A DNA stretch of 64,000 nt from Chondrilla cf. caribensis (Eukaryota > Porifera > Demospongiae > Chondrillida > Chondrillidae), in assembly GCA_964020155.1 (NCBI GenBank), contig OZ026568.1:1800320-1864319 (forward strand), written 5' to 3'. This document shows positions 11,501-21,992 of this stretch, piece after piece (positions within the stretch are counted from its first letter, which is position 1; each line of letters starts with the position of its first letter). Below the pieces are notes generated by a model. The model was not told the origin of the DNA and ran no database searches. It saw only the letters and a program-made list of their open reading frames with translations. A program made the position numbers and the translations under genes.

Positions 11501-13596
11501 AAATACCAACCAGAAACCACTAGAGCAACAGTTACAGCATCAGATGTTGCAGTGCAATTTCTGCTTACAACAAATCACCTATATGCAGATCATATATGAG
11601 TCTTTCCTGTGAAGTTTTTTGTAGATCCCCACCATATACTAGTATACGCTTGGAATCCCCACCATATACCAGTATATATATGCTTAGAATAAAATTACTA
11701 TGTGTTCAAAGGATTTACCAGATCTCTGTACGTACAATGTCTCAATGTACTGTCAACTGCTATGGCAGCTTGGAAGAGTGGGTAGCTAACAAGCAGTTAG
11801 TTGTCATTTTCATCTATGGGCTTAAAGGAATGAGGCCCAGATTTGGCCATTTCACATCCATTTCAATGAATTATACTTTTTAGCATCATGCATTGATGTT
11901 GCTGCTGAAACAGATGGAAGAAAGCATCCACATACGTATGTATTTTTCCCACGTACACAATTAGCCCCTCAGACATATTCTGTCCATACAATTAAAAGAG
12001 CCTGTGTAGCTGAAAATAGCACGTTGGCCTCCAATCACTCCTATGAGTAGGCAAACCCCCTGTAGTGATGTTTAAACCCTCCATTCTTGCCTTGAACGGG
12101 AGAAATTTGCCAGTTTTGCTCCTAAAGTTCAGCCATTTTGGAATAGGTTCACAGACAAGTTTTCATGTTACGGACTCTTCAAATTACATCCCGTCCATTA
12201 TATTAATGAAAATGAGAACAACAGTTTTAGAATTCTGCATCCATTGAATATTTTTGCAGTTCATAGGTCCTTAAATCATGGCTGATATAAATTTAACTGA
12301 TATAACTTCTTTTATATCCTAGTCTAAATTGCTACAGATTGGATTATTGTTACAGTATTGTTAATTTAATCTTTTTGCAGTACTTTGTCACATACTGTAT
12401 TGGATATGGATTCATAGGAGTGGTTACAGCAGTGTATGAGTCCTCAAATACACTGTCCATTGCTGCTACCGGGAGGATAACCGTCCACACTTCACGAACA
12501 GCATTCAGCTGGTTTGCTGTGATATTGACTGTGTTTCTTCTTCTAGTCATGCTAGTTTGGGAGAGAACACCGAGTTATCCCATCATCTTTCTACTAGCAG
12601 TTGGAGTTGGTGCGTCGAACGGAATGTTTCTCAGTTTGTCAGCAAGTATGTTTGCACTACTTTATATTAATAATAGTATATATGTACGTATATTATACTA
12701 TATTGCAATTATTGGGAATTAGTATGTTAGCATTAAAACATACCATTGGTTTTATTTTCTTGAGAATTGCATACATAGGAGTGGGGCCATGTCAACCTGA
12801 TATTTTTGCCAGACCTAGCTGCTATCGATGTGAACTAAGCTGTGAAATAATTCTCATCTTTGTTAGTGGCCCGTAACCCTAGCTACATCAGGAGGTACTT
12901 AATATTTTTAAATGAGTGAATACTCTCCTGCTATTTCAATGTTGATATAACATGATGAGCTGTACATTGTCAAAACAAGTATGAAATATACCTCTTAACA
13001 TGGCAACTAGTGGACTAAATACTGTACAGTGAATTTGTTAATCTACCATTGTTCACGTGTATATGACAGTGTTGCACCATTATTCACAACCAATTCTGGA
13101 GACAAATTCATTTATGTATGATGTTGGGTATTGTTTTGACACATTTTAAAGTTCATGAATTTATATAAATAGACGAGAATACACAGTATCAGATATCTAC
13201 TCTGTTTTTATAATATTAATTTCAGTTGTATATATTTGCATACTTACATACTCACATACAATTGTACTACTACAATTACCTTATATTAATTGTACTTGAT
13301 CCCTATTCACATGGTTGACCGGTGTTGAATATTTCTACCATGCAGCATATGTAGGTGTTGTTGGTCAGAAAAAACCTGAGACAGTGTTTGGGGTATTCTG
13401 GATGGCCACTGCGCTTGGAGCATCTGCTGCATTCTTCATTTCGAGCTTTGGAGGAGTAATGCATGCTGTCATTGTTTTGCTGGTCTTGCTAGTTTTTAGT
13501 TACACTTGCTACCTCACTGCTGAGTTATTGTATGGGGAACGGAGGTTTAAAAGCTGTTCGAAGCTCACCGATACCCTACCAATAGTTGACCAGTGA
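8580..13596 (+). CDS. UNC-93-like major facilitator protein, copy 2
   Basis: This is a tandem paralogue of the gene at 3354-7151 with the same three-exon structure and phases: 8580-9575 (phase 0), 12381-12645 (phase 1) and 13346-13596, 503 aa. Exons 2 and 3 have the same lengths as in copy 1 (265 and 251 nt), and the last exon differs by only a few residues. The greatest divergence is in the N-terminal tail and the glycosylated loop (sequons NTT, NYS, NLS). Exon 2 has VYESS where copy 1 has AFALS. Both copies look intact, so both are probably functional. Intron 1 has grown to 2.8 kb. The family role is as for copy 1: a membrane protein of the MFS fold, probably trafficking-related, substrate unknown. 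Confidence 0.82.
9819..9884. repeat. Short tandem repeat (TTACAGATGTCCGCGGAA)
   Basis: Three imperfect copies of an approximately 19-bp unit centred on ATGTCCGCGG lie inside intron 1 of UNC-93-like copy 2. Confidence 0.6.
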
Positions 13597-14616
13597 CATC
13601 TCCTCAAACGTTCATAACTGTGACTGGCGATGGCTGCAGTATAATCTCTATAATTTGCTGTGTCACTATATATGACATAATATTATTATTATTATGCAGG
13701 ATATATTATTTCCAACCGACTGGTGATCATGCATATGGTAGCAAAATTACATGTCATCATTTGGTATTGTGTCCAATTATGAATTACTGTAATTTCCTTT
13801 TTGTCTGTTTTGCATCAATCACATTTAATGTTTCAGTTGTAACATGTTCCTCGGCCTCCTTATATGGCTTAGCCTTTTTGTTTACTGAGTTTATTGAATT
13901 TGTATAACTGCTAAAAATATTGCAAACAATGTACGTAAGTATTTTTCATGCATGCAGGTCAAAATGTAGAATATGGCTCAATATTATTACTCATAAATGA
14001 TTAAAAATAATGCATCCATCCATACAAGCTATAAATGTATGTATCCACTGTATGATGTATTTCAATAGTATAATAATTGATAATAATTATGTACAAAATA
14101 TTATATGAACTGAATTGCCCCTTGAGAAGAAATGGACTGCAGTTGAAGAACTAAGATCTTTTCTCATGTACATGATTCCTGCCTTAATTTATAATTACTA
14201 CATTAACATCTTGATGCCATTGAAGTACATCACAAACAACTAATAATAGCATCTCCGTACATGCAGCATGGAAAATGAAAAAAAAACAATGACTCAGCAA
14301 AGATATCAATATTTGTATGACAATGTGAGAATTGTAATCGCTATAATGGGTGTCCTATGGAAACCCACCATTAATTGCAGAATAAAAGTTATTACAAAAA
14401 GTAGTTAGAAACATTCATAAATGACAGAAGGATGCTAGGATGACACATTCTAGAAGGGTTGAAGAACAATTATTTGGGTTAACCTGGGCCAGGCCATGCC
14501 ATATACTGTCACACTGCTACACCATTCCAACCATATTATAGCTTGTGTATTCCATGGATTTCCACTGCTACATCCTGCTGATGTGTGTGTGTGTTGTGTT
14601 GTGTGTGTGTGTTGTG

Positions 14617-14667
<51 letters not shown>

Positions 14668-16061
14668 TATGTGTGTGTGAATATCAGATTCTGCGTAAGC
14701 CTGTGTGCAACTATACATTTTGTAGTACAGGCCATGCATAGATGTGATGATTGTCATAATTTTGTTTAGGCTCTGGCCCGAACTAGGCCTTGAACACATC
14801 ACTCAACCACTCCCCCTCTCTGACATGCTACTAATTTCATATAATATAATGAATCTTATTAACTGTATCCTCAGAATGCCACAATTATGCAGAAAACAGA
14901 TAGTCTTTATGGCAATATGGGAGAATTGCAGGTCAATTTTAAAGTGCTAGAGATCCATAAACTCCTACAATAAAATTAACAGTTTAGCTTTGCACCTTGA
15001 ACCATAGCAGCAGAACCACATGTTTGTATTTCACATCTTTACTCTATGGGATACCCAAAAGGTGCATGGTTTACCCAACTGTACTCTACTTCAAATTTTG
15101 ACCATGTTGCTATACATAATATATTGTACCCAATTTTAACCTGTATAATCCACAGTTTTCAGTGAGTACATATTATGTACATCTTCTGAAGATAAGTAAA
15201 ATTTGGTTTAGGGTGACCAGCAATGAGAAAAGTAAATATGCCTTTGAAATTTAGTAAGTAGTAGGTATGATTACAAGGGTAACTTGTCTGATACCCAAGA
15301 ACAACATCTATAGTAGTTGCATTGCCGTCGTACATGGGTGGCCAGGGCTCATATGTGATTTAAACAAGCAAATTACTACAAGGCTGACGTTTGACGCTTT
15401 ATTTTGAGTTGAGTAAGAAAATTCTACATTAAATTAAACGAGTCTTACTGACTGTGGTGCCTCACGATATTCACTGATCTGACATTGCATGAGAATTTGC
15501 GGAACATACGGTGTTCCATAAATAAGTGAACAAAACTGTCTTAGTATTATGGTCAAAAACATGCTTACACATATTTGCTTATTGTGTTGTGAATGATGAA
15601 ATATCAATATTTGTACTGGTGTTGTATTTGAAGCATAACCACACAATGGAATTGCATAGACTGTATCGAATTAAAAATCAGAGAACTCAAACCGTGCCAT
15701 TCAGCAGACCTCCGACAAGCCTATATATGGAGCAAAAAAGTATTGCTATGAGCATGACAACCTCAAATAATTTCCCTGTTTTTATAGTGTCTTGCAGCAC
15801 CAAACTGAAACCTTGGAATTGTGTACATTTGACAGTTCAAAGTTTGTGGGATATAGTCTATTACATGTACCATAATATTATACTGTCAAATTTTCAAGGC
15901 CCTTTAGTTTCACGTTTTTCATTGATGAGATTTCAACTCGAAAATTGCATCTGGAACATTCCGTAGATTATCTGCGAGGAACATTGCCTGGGAGATCTAG
16001 ATCAATGAAATTAATTCTCCCAAGTTTAAAATGCCTGTAGCTTAATCAAGATCATTGACAA
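13597..16061. other. Intergenic region before the peptide-gene array
   Basis: No gene found. It holds a (TG)n tract at 14581-14678. From about 14960 there is sequence repeated in the array: a block with AACCATAGCAGCAGAACCACATG at about 15000 recurs near 25520, 31627 and 37765, and a block with TACTACAAGGCTGA near 15375 recurs near 19224. Confidence 0.5.
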
Positions 16062-16745
16062 CATGAAACGATATTAATTGATCTCTTTTTAACTATTATC
16101 ATTGTAGATTGTCATAGGTGAACTAATTAAGTGACCTAAAATTTTGATACTAAGGAGATATCAATTCATTCCATCTTACTTACTTCACACTATCCTCTAT
16201 CTCGAGTCTGATAAAAGTCGCTAAAGGAGAAGAAAGAACTACTTCAATTTACTGAGTACTTGCTGAATCCAGTGTTGTAAACTCTGAATTAAATGTGTAT
16301 GTAATTTGTAAACATGCTATTCAGTGATTGTTAGATATTGAGGTTATCCACGTGTATACATTTGGGCTTGAAACTGTTTCACTGTTATTGAAAGGAGTGA
16401 AGTATTCCAAGTAGTATAGTGGGCTTGCTGCCAACACTTATTTGTATTCATTGACAAGGAAAATTCATCATGTGTAGCCAAGCTCATGTAGTACAACCCT
16501 CATTTTGGCTCTACAATATTCATGTGGTTGGGTATAATGGGGAGTTCATGGATGCAGGAATTGTTGGAATTGGTAGTTTTGGCTGGAGGCAGTCACAAGG
16601 TGAAGTATAGCGGAGGCAACAGTAGAGGGGAGGTAGACTGACTAAGCAACTAGGAACACCAGCCAGGCACCAAGAAGATATCAGGAGCAGAGGTGGGTCC
16701 TTGACAACCTGTGAGTTGAATGCACTTCCCAATGACTACACTTCC

Positions 16746-17248
16746 CTAGCTACTGGTGAAATTGTGCCCGTGATCGATAAAAGCTATACAAGAATAGTAT
16801 AATACATGTACGTATGTGCATGCGACTGTAAATTTCTCACCATTTAACACAAACTCCACCTGATGCTTTTTTGCATGATTTAATAATTGTTTTTCCCCAC
16901 TCTGGACAATAAATATGAGCATTGTACATGGATCCTTTGCAATCGTCACATCCAAAGCATTTATCTGCAAATATATATATTATTATGATATCAATAATAA
17001 TTTTAACTTCTTGTGATCGATACCATTGGAACTAAACTTGAAGATAATTATTCGTACCAAGATTGCATTCCTATTATTGTAGTACATGATTCTTCACAAA
17101 TGTATGTATATGGCTGGTACTACTGCAAGAATAATGATAATATTCCAATAGCAATTATTATGTACTCACATTTGTCAGCCTGAACTAGATGGTAATGGAA
17201 TGCCATTCCAAGCACCACTAAAAACAGAAAGACTCCTTTCCCCCACAT
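16746..17248 (-). CDS. Secreted Cys-rich peptide gene A (unrecognised family)
   Basis: Exons on the minus strand are 17170-17248, 16841-16964 and 16746-16752, with GT-AG introns of 205 and 88 bases, in phases 1 and 2. Predicted product: 69 aa. Exon 1 is a signal peptide (Met-Trp-Gly-Lys, a Leu/Val-rich core, then VQA as the likely cleavage site). Exon 2 encodes the mature peptide, with cysteines in the order CFGCDDC, then C-x10-C and C-x7-C-x2-C. It has one extra cysteine relative to its paralogues. Exon 3 adds one residue before TAG, so the terminal C-x7-C loop found in copies B and F is missing. A TATA motif lies about 90 bases upstream of the ATG. No known family is recognised; a defence or signalling peptide is a guess from size, secretion and cysteines. 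Confidence 0.6.
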
Positions 17249-17334
17249 TCTCCATAGATACCAAATTGAATCAAATAGACAACTTCTCAAACAATACCTT
17301 GAGCAGTAAATGAGCTAACCCCGAACTACAGGCC

Positions 17335-17342
17335 TTTTTATA
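17335..17342 (-). promoter_or_regulatory. TATA box of peptide gene A
   Basis: The minus-strand TATAAAAA lies about 90 bases before the start codon, in a block (TATAAAAAGGCCTGTA) conserved at copies B, C and the relic at 29525. The constant distance to the ATG in four copies supports it as the core promoter. Confidence 0.65.
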
Positions 17343-17394
17343 ACCACTGCCAGCATGTGTAAATCATGTGCTGCATCACAGGTGTTGTGTCCAG

Positions 17395-18180
17395 CTTGTA
17401 GCTTTGTGTACCACAAGGCTGGAGTCACTATGTCTGGCACTTGGTAACGGTCAAGCTTCATTGAGTGTGTCCAAATGATTATACATATGCAATTGTTATA
17501 TTTCTAGTGATCACCAAGGCAGTACACAATGGAAGTGTATCCTAATCAAAATTAATGGTATCTATCAGATGCATTCTTGAATGCATAATGTAAAATTAAT
17601 TATTGTAATAATTATCGTTTCATATTAATTGTATTCACCAACTGAAGGTAAATTACTATTATGATGAAGGTTTGATGGAGTGCACGATATATGACGGATA
17701 TGTAGTTATGTACCAATGTCTTCCTGCCTATATATGGCCTGTTATTATACGGTATAGTTTCCGGAGGTGTCAATGTGGCCACCTTCAGCTATGTGTACCA
17801 CAAGGCTGGAGTCACTGTGTCTGGCACTTGGAAACGGTCAAGCTTCATTGAGTGTGTCAAAATGATTGTATGTAATTACTACATTTCTAATGATCACCAT
17901 GGTAACCAAAGTCTATATTGAAACTGTATCCAATCAAAATCAATGGTAGCTTTCAGAAGCATCTTCAAATGTACATATATTGTAACTCTTTAATATTAAT
18001 TTTACTGCATGTATTAACTAAGTTTAAGGTAAATTACAATAATATTATAGTGAAGGTTAAATGGGGTACATGATATCAGATATATGTGTAGTTATGTACT
18101 ATGGTCTTCCTGTATTCATATGCCCTGTAATTATCCTGTATAGTCCCAGACTGTGTCAGTGTGGTCATGTTCACTGTCTG
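17395..18180. repeat. Two tandem copies of an approximately 390-bp upstream block
   Basis: The stretch starting CTTTGTGTACCACAAGGCTG near 17400 recurs at about 17790. Both contain TGTCTGGCACTTGG, AACGGTCAAGCTTCATTGAG and a run with CAATCAAAAT, and both end near a TAGTTATGTAC block. The same doubled arrangement lies upstream of gene B (about 21375 and 21760). Confidence 0.7.
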
Positions 18181-18899
18181 ACCCCATAGTACTGACTGTT
18201 ACTTATTATTCTCATACTAGCCTCATCCTCATTCTTCCCCCGTGACAAAATGAGTAAGGCTGTGTAGGCTGTGTGCTCAGTTTGTTTTCACATTCAATAT
18301 AGCTTCATATTACATCAACTCAAAAACTAAGTCCTATGTTCTCTCTAATGTACATAGGTCTATTTCACTAGGGTCAACCCTTATACTGTGAACAACTTGC
18401 TTAGTAAATACCTTGAAGGACACACAACATCTGTACTTCTTATCAAAGGTACTTACTATCAGTACTGGTTTACACGGGACTTAGTGATCGAGGCATGCTC
18501 GTTAACCAGAAGTGTGCACCAACCCAGGCGCTTACTAAACAAGTTACACTCCCTATTATCATAATTATATCAGTGCGGTGGTCTCGTTACGTAGCATGGT
18601 GGTCTTTGTAGATTGATTTTGTACGTTAGTCTGTTCATGCATACAATTTTAATAAGTACTGTACATGATAGTCACATACAGTCCTCAAGATTTTGTTTTC
18701 TCTCTCGTGCATTGTCAACAATTAATTTTGGGAAGTTATTGTATGTAAATAATCTAATGAATGGAATCACCATGGTTACTGACCACAAAAGGGACATGCA
18801 ACTTGGCTACCAGGGTTGTTAGTGAAGCAAATATTGTATTCTATATATGTCCCATGCATCCGCCAATGAAATTGCCATGGTGTATGCACGTGTATATGT

Positions 18900-18904
18900 G
18901 TGTT

Positions 18905-18981
<77 letters not shown>

Positions 18982-19088
18982 ATGTGTGTTGTGTGCGTGT
19001 GCGTATGTGTGTGTGTGCTGTGTGTGTGTATTATGTGTGTTTGTGTGTGTGTGTATGTGGTGTGTGTGTACTGTGTGTGTTGTATGTA

Positions 19089-19128
<40 letters not shown>

Positions 19129-19132
19129 TGTG
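18900..19132. repeat. (TG)n microsatellite, interrupted
   Basis: A pure run of about 80 bases at 18909-18980 is followed by interrupted TG tracts to about 19132. It is in the same array position as tracts near 14590 and 30830. Confidence 0.9.
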
Positions 19133-19600
19133 TGGAGGTGTTGATTCACATACCCTAGAACAATATTAGATGTATTGTCTTTATAAATGGGTGATAACTA
19201 ACTTGTAATTTAAATAAACTAATTACTACAAGGCTGAAGTTTGACACTTTATTTTGAGTTAATTAAGAAAATTGTAAATAAAACCATTTTTAATTGACTG
19301 TGATGTCTCACAATACTCACTGATTTGACATTGCATGAATATTTTGTAAAACGTACAGTGTTCTATCAATAAGTGAATAAAAATAGGTTTAATATATTAT
19401 GGTCAAAGACATGTTTACACATATATTATGTTGTGAATGATGTAATATCAGATATTTGCACTAGCGTTGTCTTTGAAGAATAACCACACAATACAATATC
19501 ATTAATTTGCATGGACTGTATGGAATTTAACATCAGAAGAGCTGACTATCAACCAAGCGGAATCAATATAAAGTCGCTAAAGGAGAAGAAAGAATTATTC

Positions 19601-19760
19601 AATTTATATACTATTATATAATATAATATTATATAATATGTTTTCTCGCAGATTTTAATTTTAATTCAACTTTAATTTTATTTTTATTATATATATTTAG
19701 ATATCTTGGCAACTAAAGGCATGACTAATACTAAAAAAAAAAAAAAAATTTATATACTAT
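19601..19760 (+). mobile_element. Short retro-insert with poly-A tail and 14-bp target duplication
   Basis: AATTTATATACTAT at 19601-19614 is repeated exactly at 19747-19760. Between them lie 132 bases that end in an A-run (about 19733-19748). Matching array positions near 16255 and 32695 (CAATTTATACTATTTACCAG) lack this segment and represent the empty site. Poly-A plus target duplication is the signature of LINE-mediated insertion, so this is SINE-like or a small retro-transcript. Confidence 0.7.
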
Positions 19761-20203
19761 TTACTAGCCGAATACAGTGTTGTAAACTTTGAAATGTGCA
19801 TGTAATTTGTAAACATGTTGTTCATTAATGTCATAGAGGCTCATTGCAATGTTGTTAATATCAGGGTGAATTGTTCTTGAGCAGATATGTAGCACAAATT
19901 ATTGACAATTTGATGGCATGGCAGGACATGATGTGCGCATGATGAAGCATGAGTGGGCCTATGTGGGTCATTCATCCACTCACAACTCACCCACATATAT
20001 TGCCATATATATTGTATATATTACTATAATGAAGATTTAATGGAGTATTGGATGTATAATATTATTTAGTTATGTACTATGGTCACCCAATCACACCTAA
20101 TCACACATGTCCTGTCCTGCCATCAAATTGTTAACAATTTGTGCTACACATTTATCTGCTCAAGAACAATCCGCCCGATGATATTCAGTAATTGTTAGAT
20201 ATT

Positions 20204-20383
20204 GAGACATAGGCGGAAGAATGGCTTGGCAAGTGGGGGGGGGGCTAAAAGCCATGGTACTGAACTCATGATTAATATTGCAATTGTGTCCATGTATGAC
20301 ATACTCTACATAGACATTCTTGGCCCCACCTTTGTGATGAGCCCCCCTGCCCCCCCCCCCCTTGTTCCCGCTGCCTATGTGAG
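20204..20383. mobile_element. MITE-like element with ACATAGGCGG ends and GAG target duplication
   Basis: Inverted ends ACATAGGC(G/A) occur at 20207 and, reverse-complemented, up to 20380, followed inward by G-run and C-run tracts (20226-20235, 20342-20361). GAG flanks both sides. Paralogous array positions at about 16345 and 26855 read straight through ATATTGAG(G) without the insert. Confidence 0.7.
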
Positions 20384-20675
20384 ATTATGCACATGTATAC
20401 ATTTGGGCTTGAAACTGTTTCACTGTTAATTGAGGCAATTAGGAACACCAGGCAGGCACCAAAGATATATTGGGAGCAGAGAATAGGGTCACACCATAGA
20501 CCCTATAAACTGTATGGTTTGTTAGATATAGGGTCAGACCATAGACCCTATAAACTGTATGGTTTGTTAGATATATGGTCAGAATGAGTGACACACAGAG
20601 GGAAGCCCAGAGCCAACTAGATAAGAGTATAGATCAATGACAGACCCATGAATTAAAATTTATGTACTTTCCTGA

Positions 20676-21207
20676 TCAGGCACACTTCCCAATGCCTGCA
20701 CTCCTACTGGTAAAAATTGAGAAATAAACCGTGCCCGTGATTGACAAAAGGTATATACGTAATAATAATTATTATAATAATTATTATTTACATGAACTGT
20801 TAATTTCTCACCATTTAAAACAGCTTCCATCTGGCCATTTTTTGCATGAATTATAATTATATTGTCCCACCCATGAACATGGAAGCTGCGCATTGTAATT
20901 GGACCCTAGGCCTGTGCAATCATCACTTTTGAAGCATTCATCTGCAAATGAATATAATGTCAATATTAAATTTAACTTCTTGTGATTGGTGCCATTGGTC
21001 TAAACTCAATGATACATATTTGTACCAAGATTACAGCTAATAATTTTTGCTGTACATTGGCTCTTCACAAATATAATATGGCTGGTACTACTGTAAGCAT
21101 AATTATATTATTCCAATAGCAATTATTATGTACTCACAAGTGCCAGCCTGAGCCAAATGGCACTGGTTTGCCATTCCAAGCACAACCAAGAGCATAAAGA
21201 CCCCCAT
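20676..21207 (-). CDS. Secreted Cys-rich peptide gene B (unrecognised family)
   Basis: Exons are 21138-21207, 20812-20941 and 20676-20706, with introns of 196 and 105 bases in phases 1 and 2; stop TGA at 20676-20678. The 76-aa product has a signal peptide (MGVFMLLVVLG, ending AQA) and a mature part with seven cysteines spaced C-x5-C-x12-C-x10-C-x7-C-x2-C-x7-C. The first two introns fall just after the signal peptide and before the sixth cysteine's last base, as in the other copies. It has lost the Trp-Gly-Lys start seen in A, C and D but keeps a good signal sequence. This copy and F are the most complete, since both have the terminal C-x7-C. Function unknown. Confidence 0.65.
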
Positions 21208-21295
21208 TCTCCAAAAGATACGAAATTGAATCAAATTAGACAACTTCTCAAACAAGACCTCGAGCGGTAAATGAGCTAACCCTGGAATACAGGCC

Positions 21296-21303
21296 TTTTT
21301 ATA
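21296..21303 (-). promoter_or_regulatory. TATA box of peptide gene B
   Basis: TATAAAAA on the minus strand, about 90 bases upstream of the start codon, is in the same conserved block as at gene A. Confidence 0.65.
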
Positions 21304-21992
21304 ACCAATGCCAGCATGTGTCAATCGTGCTGCATCACAGGTGTTGTGTCCTGCATGTGACCAGAGTAACTATGTGCCTCACAAGGCTGTGTCTGGCACT
21401 TGTTCACAGTCAAGTTCCTTTGAGTGTGTCAAAATGATTGTATGTAATTGCTAAATTTCTAGTGATCACCATGGCAACCACAGGTAGCTATGAAAGTGTA
21501 TCCTAATCAAAATTAATGGTACCTATCAGATGCATCCTTGAATGCATAATGTAAAATTAATTATTGTAATAATTATCGTTTCATATTAAATTTATTGTAT
21601 TCACCAACTGAAGGTAAATTACTATTATGATGAAGGTTTGATGGAGTGCACAATATATGACGGATATGTAGTTATGTACCAATGTCTTCCTGCCTATATG
21701 GCCTGTAATTATACTGTATAGTTTCCGGAGGTGTCAATGTGGCCACCTTTAGCTATGTGTACCACAAGGCTGGAGTCACTGTGTCTGGCACTTGGAAACG
21801 GTCAAGCTTCATTGAGTGTGTCAAAATGATTGTATGTAATTGCTACATTTCTAATGATCACCATGGCAACCAAAGTCTATATTGAAACTGTATCCAATCA
21901 AAATTAATGGTAGCTTTCAGAAGCATCTTCAAATGTACGTATATTGTAACTCTTTAATATAAACTTTATTGGATATATCAACTAAAGGTATA

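Larger units (their letters stand above)
17343..20675. other. Array spacer between peptide genes A and B
   Basis: No gene seen. It contains the doubled approximately 390-bp block, (TG)n tracts at 18900-19130, a poly-A retro-insert (19615-19746) and a MITE-like insert (20207-20380). Open frames over the microsatellite are Cys/Val or Thr/His repeat artefacts. Confidence 0.6.

Noticed and set aside
15526..15966. 146-aa plus-strand frame
   Set aside because: Lies in an array block repeated near 19380, 26140 and 32120, where the frame is broken; composition is like the surrounding non-coding sequence and no domain is seen.
18761..19158. Several overlapping Cys/Val-rich and Thr/His-rich frames of about 100 aa
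   Set aside because: Direct translation of the TG/CA tract in all frames; no other coding sign.
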